7,253 nucleotides of DNA from Planctomycetales bacterium 4484_123. GTDB taxonomy: Bacteria; Planctomycetota; Phycisphaerae; SM23-33. The stretch lies in assembly GCA_002049885.1 (NCBI GenBank), contig MVCS01000152.1:1-7253 (forward strand). The letters are read 5' to 3'. The translations under genes were made by a program, and so were the position numbers. This document shows positions 5,423-7,253 of the stretch, piece after piece. Below the pieces are notes generated by a model. That model saw only the letters and a list, made by a program, of their open reading frames with translations. It did no database searches and was not told the DNA's origin. Every line of letters begins with the position of its first letter. Positions within the stretch are counted from its first letter, which is position 1.

Positions 5423-5910
5423 GAGCCTGCGCCGGCCCCCGGAAGCTGCGAGAAGAGGTTGGCCATCTCGATGGCGGCCACCGCCGCGTCGGCGCCCTTG
5501 TTGCCGCTCTTGGCCCCGGCGCGCTCGATGGCCTGTTCGATGCTGTCGCAGGTCAGCACGCCGAAGACGCACGGCACGCCGGTCTTCAGCGCCACCTGGG
5601 CGATGCCCTTGGCCGCCTCCGAGGCGATGTACTGATGATGGTCCGTGCCCCCGCGAATGACCGCGCCCAGGCACACCACGGCCGCGTACCTGCCCGAACC
5701 CGCCAGCCGCTGGGCGATCAGAGGAATCTCGAAACTGCCCGGCGACCAGACAACCTCCACGTTGTCCTCCGCCACGCCGTGCCGGGAAAACGCATCCAAC
5801 GCCCCGCCCAACAGCCTCGACGTGACGAACTCGTTGAACCGGCTTACGACCACCGCGAAGCGTGCCTCGGCCGGCGCAACAAGCTTGCCTTCATATGCCT
5901 TTGCGGCCAT
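5419..5910 (-). CDS. ribH: 6,7-dimethyl-8-ribityllumazine synthase
   Basis: RibH joins 5-amino-6-ribitylamino-uracil and dihydroxybutanone phosphate to make lumazine, the step before riboflavin. The 163 residues match the family's usual length. Motifs seen: SRFNEFVT (23-30) with the ring-stacking F25, PGSFEIP (57-63), GAVIRGGTDHHQYI (82-95) with the catalytic His H91, FGVLTCDSIEQA (116-127), and ERAGAKSGNKG (129-139) with the phosphate-binding R130 and K138. The ATG at 5910 is supported by GAGGAG eight bases upstream. The enzyme forms pentamers or 60-subunit shells in the cytoplasm in known relatives. It is the first gene of the ribH-nusB-ftsY run and has its own likely promoter. No flavin riboswitch is seen upstream. 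Firm call. Confidence 0.97.
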   Translation of the reverse strand: MAAKAYEGKLVAPAEARFAVVVSRFNEFVTSRLLGGALDAFSRHGVAEDNVEVVWSPGSFEIPLIAQRLAGSGRYAAVVCLGAVIRGGTDHHQYIASEAAKGIAQVALKTGVPCVFGVLTCDSIEQAIERAGAKSGNKGADAAVAAIEMANLFSQLPGAGAGS

Positions 5911-5945
5911 CTTCCGCGCTCCTCATCACCTCCCGCCAGAGACAC

Positions 5946-5974
5946 ACTATACCCGCCGCGACTCAAGCCCGCAA
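5946..5974 (-). promoter_or_regulatory. probable sigma70-type promoter of the ribH operon
   Basis: On the minus strand TATAGT (-10, five of six) lies at 5951-5946, with TTGCGG (-35, only TTG conserved) at 5974-5969 and a 17-base spacer. Transcription would start near 5939, giving a leader of about 29 bases that includes GAGGAG. The -10 is identical to the one proposed at 1264-1269. Predicted only. Confidence 0.45.
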
Positions 5975-6052
5975 CCGCGCCACACGCGCCCGGCCGCCCC
6001 GTCCGCAGTGCCTCAACAGCACGCGCACCGGCACGCCGGACGGGGACCGACG

Positions 6053-6080
6053 TAGCCGGTAGCCCGTGGCCGGTAACCAG
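6053..6080 (+). repeat. four tandem 7-base units between gatB and ribH
   Basis: TAGCCGG, TAGCCCG, TGGCCGG and TAACCAG follow each other without a gap at 6053, 6060, 6067 and 6074. The consensus TAGCCNG resembles the reverse complement of the ACTGGCT unit beside nusB (AGCCAGT, read in another phase as TAGCCAG). Confidence 0.65.
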
Positions 6081-6095
6081 GGACACCCACCAAAG

Positions 6096-6123
6096 CCGCG
6101 GTTCACAGTCCGCGGTTCGCAAT
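6096..6123 (+). repeat. second block of 7-base units between gatB and ribH
   Basis: CCGCGGT, TCACAGT, CCGCGGT and TCGCAAT lie in register at 6096, 6103, 6110 and 6117; the first and third are identical. The consensus (T/C)CGC(A/G)GT differs from the TAGCCNG block 16 bases away. The block ends 12 bases before the gatB stop codon. Confidence 0.55.
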
Positions 6124-6135
6124 TCCATCCCGCAC

Positions 6136-7253
6136 CTACTGTCCGAGCCTCTCGCGCAGGAGTTTCTGGACCTCGGCCGGCACGGCCGCTCCGCCCGACA
6201 GCCGCATCACCTGCCCCATCAAGAAGCCGAAGGCCTTCTTCTGCTTCTTCCCCCCGGCCTTGACGTCGGCCACGGCCTGGGGATTCTCGGCGATGGCCCG
6301 GTCCACCCAGGCGGCGATCTGACCGGCGTCAGAGACGGCCAGCAGGCCCTCGGCCTCGGCGATGGCCTCCGGCTCGCCGCCCTCGGCGGCCATCTTCTCG
6401 AAAATCCGCTCCGCGGCGGTGGCGTTGACCTTGCCCTCGGCGAGCATCCGGGCCAGGCCGGCCAACTGCTCCGCGGAGACCCCCACCTCCGCGATGGCAC
6501 AGCCGCGCTCGTTGGCAATGGCCGCTCCACGGCCCAGCAGCAGGTTCACCACCCTCTTGGGCTCCGCCCCGGCGCCGACGGCCTCATCCAGCAGGTCGCC
6601 CGTGGCCGGGTCCTGCGTGAGGGCATCGGCCTCCTTCTCGGTGAGCCCGTAATCGGACAGGTACCGCCGCTTCCGCGGCAACGGCAACTCGCCGATCTCG
6701 GCACGGACTCGCTGCCGCCAGGTATCGTCCACCACCACCGGCACCAGGTCCGGCTCGGGGAAGTAGCGATAATCGTGCGCCTCCTCCTTGCCGCGCTGAA
6801 ACTCGCAGGCGTTCAGGTCCTCCCGCCAGCCCCAGTTCTGCTTGCCCACCTCAGCCAGCGACCAGGCCCGTCCGCGCTCGGCCAGCTGGGTGCGATGATA
6901 GTCAATCACCCACTGGCAGGTCCGCTCCAGGGCGCGGAAACTGTTGAGGTTCTTGACCTCGAAGATGGGCGTGAAGAAGCCGGCTGACTCGTCGAAACCG
7001 TCCACCGGCTGAAGCACACCGTCAGGCGAAACCTGCGGGGCGGGCACCTGGCCCACCCACAGGGAGATGTTCGGCTCAAAACGCATCTGGCCCATCTGCA
7101 TGTTGGCCCCGGAAACCCCCAGCCACCGCACCAGCCGCTGCATCCAGCGGGCAAAGGCCATCACCTCCTCCACGCTGTTCATGTGCGGCTCGGAGACGAT
7201 CTCCAACAACGGCACGCCCGCCCGGTTCAGGTCCACCCCCGTATGGCCCGGCA
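6136..7253 (-). CDS. gatB: Asp-tRNA(Asn)/Glu-tRNA(Gln) amidotransferase subunit B, C-terminal part
   Basis: GatB is the kinase/transamidase subunit of GatCAB, which corrects Glu-tRNA(Gln) and Asp-tRNA(Asn) to the amides. The frame is open to the window edge; the first visible residues PGHTGVDLNRAGVPLLEIVS match the family's conserved stretch about one quarter into the protein, so the N-terminus is missing. Further landmarks: MRFEPNIS, EVKNLNSFRALERT, and KEEAHDYRYFPEPDLVPV. The part from RKRRYLSDYGL onwards is the helical and YqeY-like tail that contacts the tRNA elbow, ending normally with FGFLMGQVMRLSGG and LLRERLGQ. The stop is TAG at 6138-6136. The loop before KEEAHDY (KQNWGWREDLNACEFQRG) departs from the common QETRxW form. 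The gene lies 225 bases upstream of ribH on the same strand but probably belongs to a separate unit, since ribH has its own promoter. Firm call. Confidence 0.97.
   Translation of the reverse strand, partial: PGHTGVDLNRAGVPLLEIVSEPHMNSVEEVMAFARWMQRLVRWLGVSGANMQMGQMRFEPNISLWVGQVPAPQVSPDGVLQPVDGFDESAGFFTPIFEVKNLNSFRALERTCQWVIDYHRTQLAERGRAWSLAEVGKQNWGWREDLNACEFQRGKEEAHDYRYFPEPDLVPVVVDDTWRQRVRAEIGELPLPRKRRYLSDYGLTEKEADALTQDPATGDLLDEAVGAGAEPKRVVNLLLGRGAAIANERGCAIAEVGVSAEQLAGLARMLAEGKVNATAAERIFEKMAAEGGEPEAIAEAEGLLAVSDAGQIAAWVDRAIAENPQAVADVKAGGKKQKKAFGFLMGQVMRLSGGAAVPAEVQKLLRERLGQ

Larger units (their letters stand above)
5975..6135. other. gatB-ribH gap: no gene seen
   Basis: Together with the ribH promoter this makes a 225-base gap between the gatB stop and the ribH start. 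I find no coding sequence, tRNA, or hairpin followed by a T run on either strand. The half nearest gatB is occupied by two blocks of degenerate 7-base repeats, listed separately. Confidence 0.5.

Noticed and set aside
5911..6135. FMN riboswitch upstream of ribH
   Set aside because: The predicted leader is about 29 bases, too short for the RFN element, and none of its conserved blocks is seen in the gap.
5338..6987. Long plus-strand open frame (549 codons) opposite nusB, ribH and gatB
   Set aside because: It lies across three known minus-strand genes and the gap between them, which a real gene would hardly do; no domain is seen.

Overview
The window is strongly GC-rich, with dense short-gap gene packing typical of a bacterial chromosome. 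Several traits together suggest a member of the Planctomycetota, perhaps a Phycisphaerae-like lineage: an N-terminal zinc ribbon joined to a GYF_2-like module, a tandem-ACT protein, a ribH-nusB-ftsY gene order, a GatB with the lineage-typical variable loop, and a four-helix-bundle (23S rRNA intervening-sequence type) gene. This placement is inference from gene style only; no rRNA or other marker is present.

Left part (1-2426). The 3' end of a tandem ACT-domain gene (+) meets a convergent zinc-ribbon/GYF-like protein gene (-, start 1132). That gene is divergent from a FAD-type oxidoreductase-like gene (+, 1278-2426). The 145-base divergent gap holds two good sigma70-like promoters back to back. 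The one for the oxidoreductase sits so close to the ATG that its mRNA should be leaderless or nearly so.

Right part (2472-7253), all on the minus strand and read from right to left: gatB (3' part), a 225-base gap with a ribH promoter and 7-base repeats, ribH, nusB (GTG overlapping the ribH stop by 4 bases), a degraded four-helix-bundle gene, ftsY, and a histone-deacetylase-family gene. ribH-nusB-ftsY-deacetylase looks like one transcription unit serving flavin synthesis, rRNA antitermination and membrane protein targeting.

The most notable feature is the segment between nusB and ftsY, about 4374-5003. It looks like an inserted cassette carrying the four-helix-bundle gene, edged by degenerate 7-base tandem repeats. 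It appears to have changed both neighbours. The last 20 or so codons of nusB are made of 9-base and 7-base repeats and end inside them. ftsY has lost its usual first residues and now seems to start at a GTG, although recognisable FtsY sequence (TRDRL) continues upstream without a start codon. The cassette gene itself has an in-frame amber codon in helix 1. Similar 7-base repeats occur between gatB and ribH.
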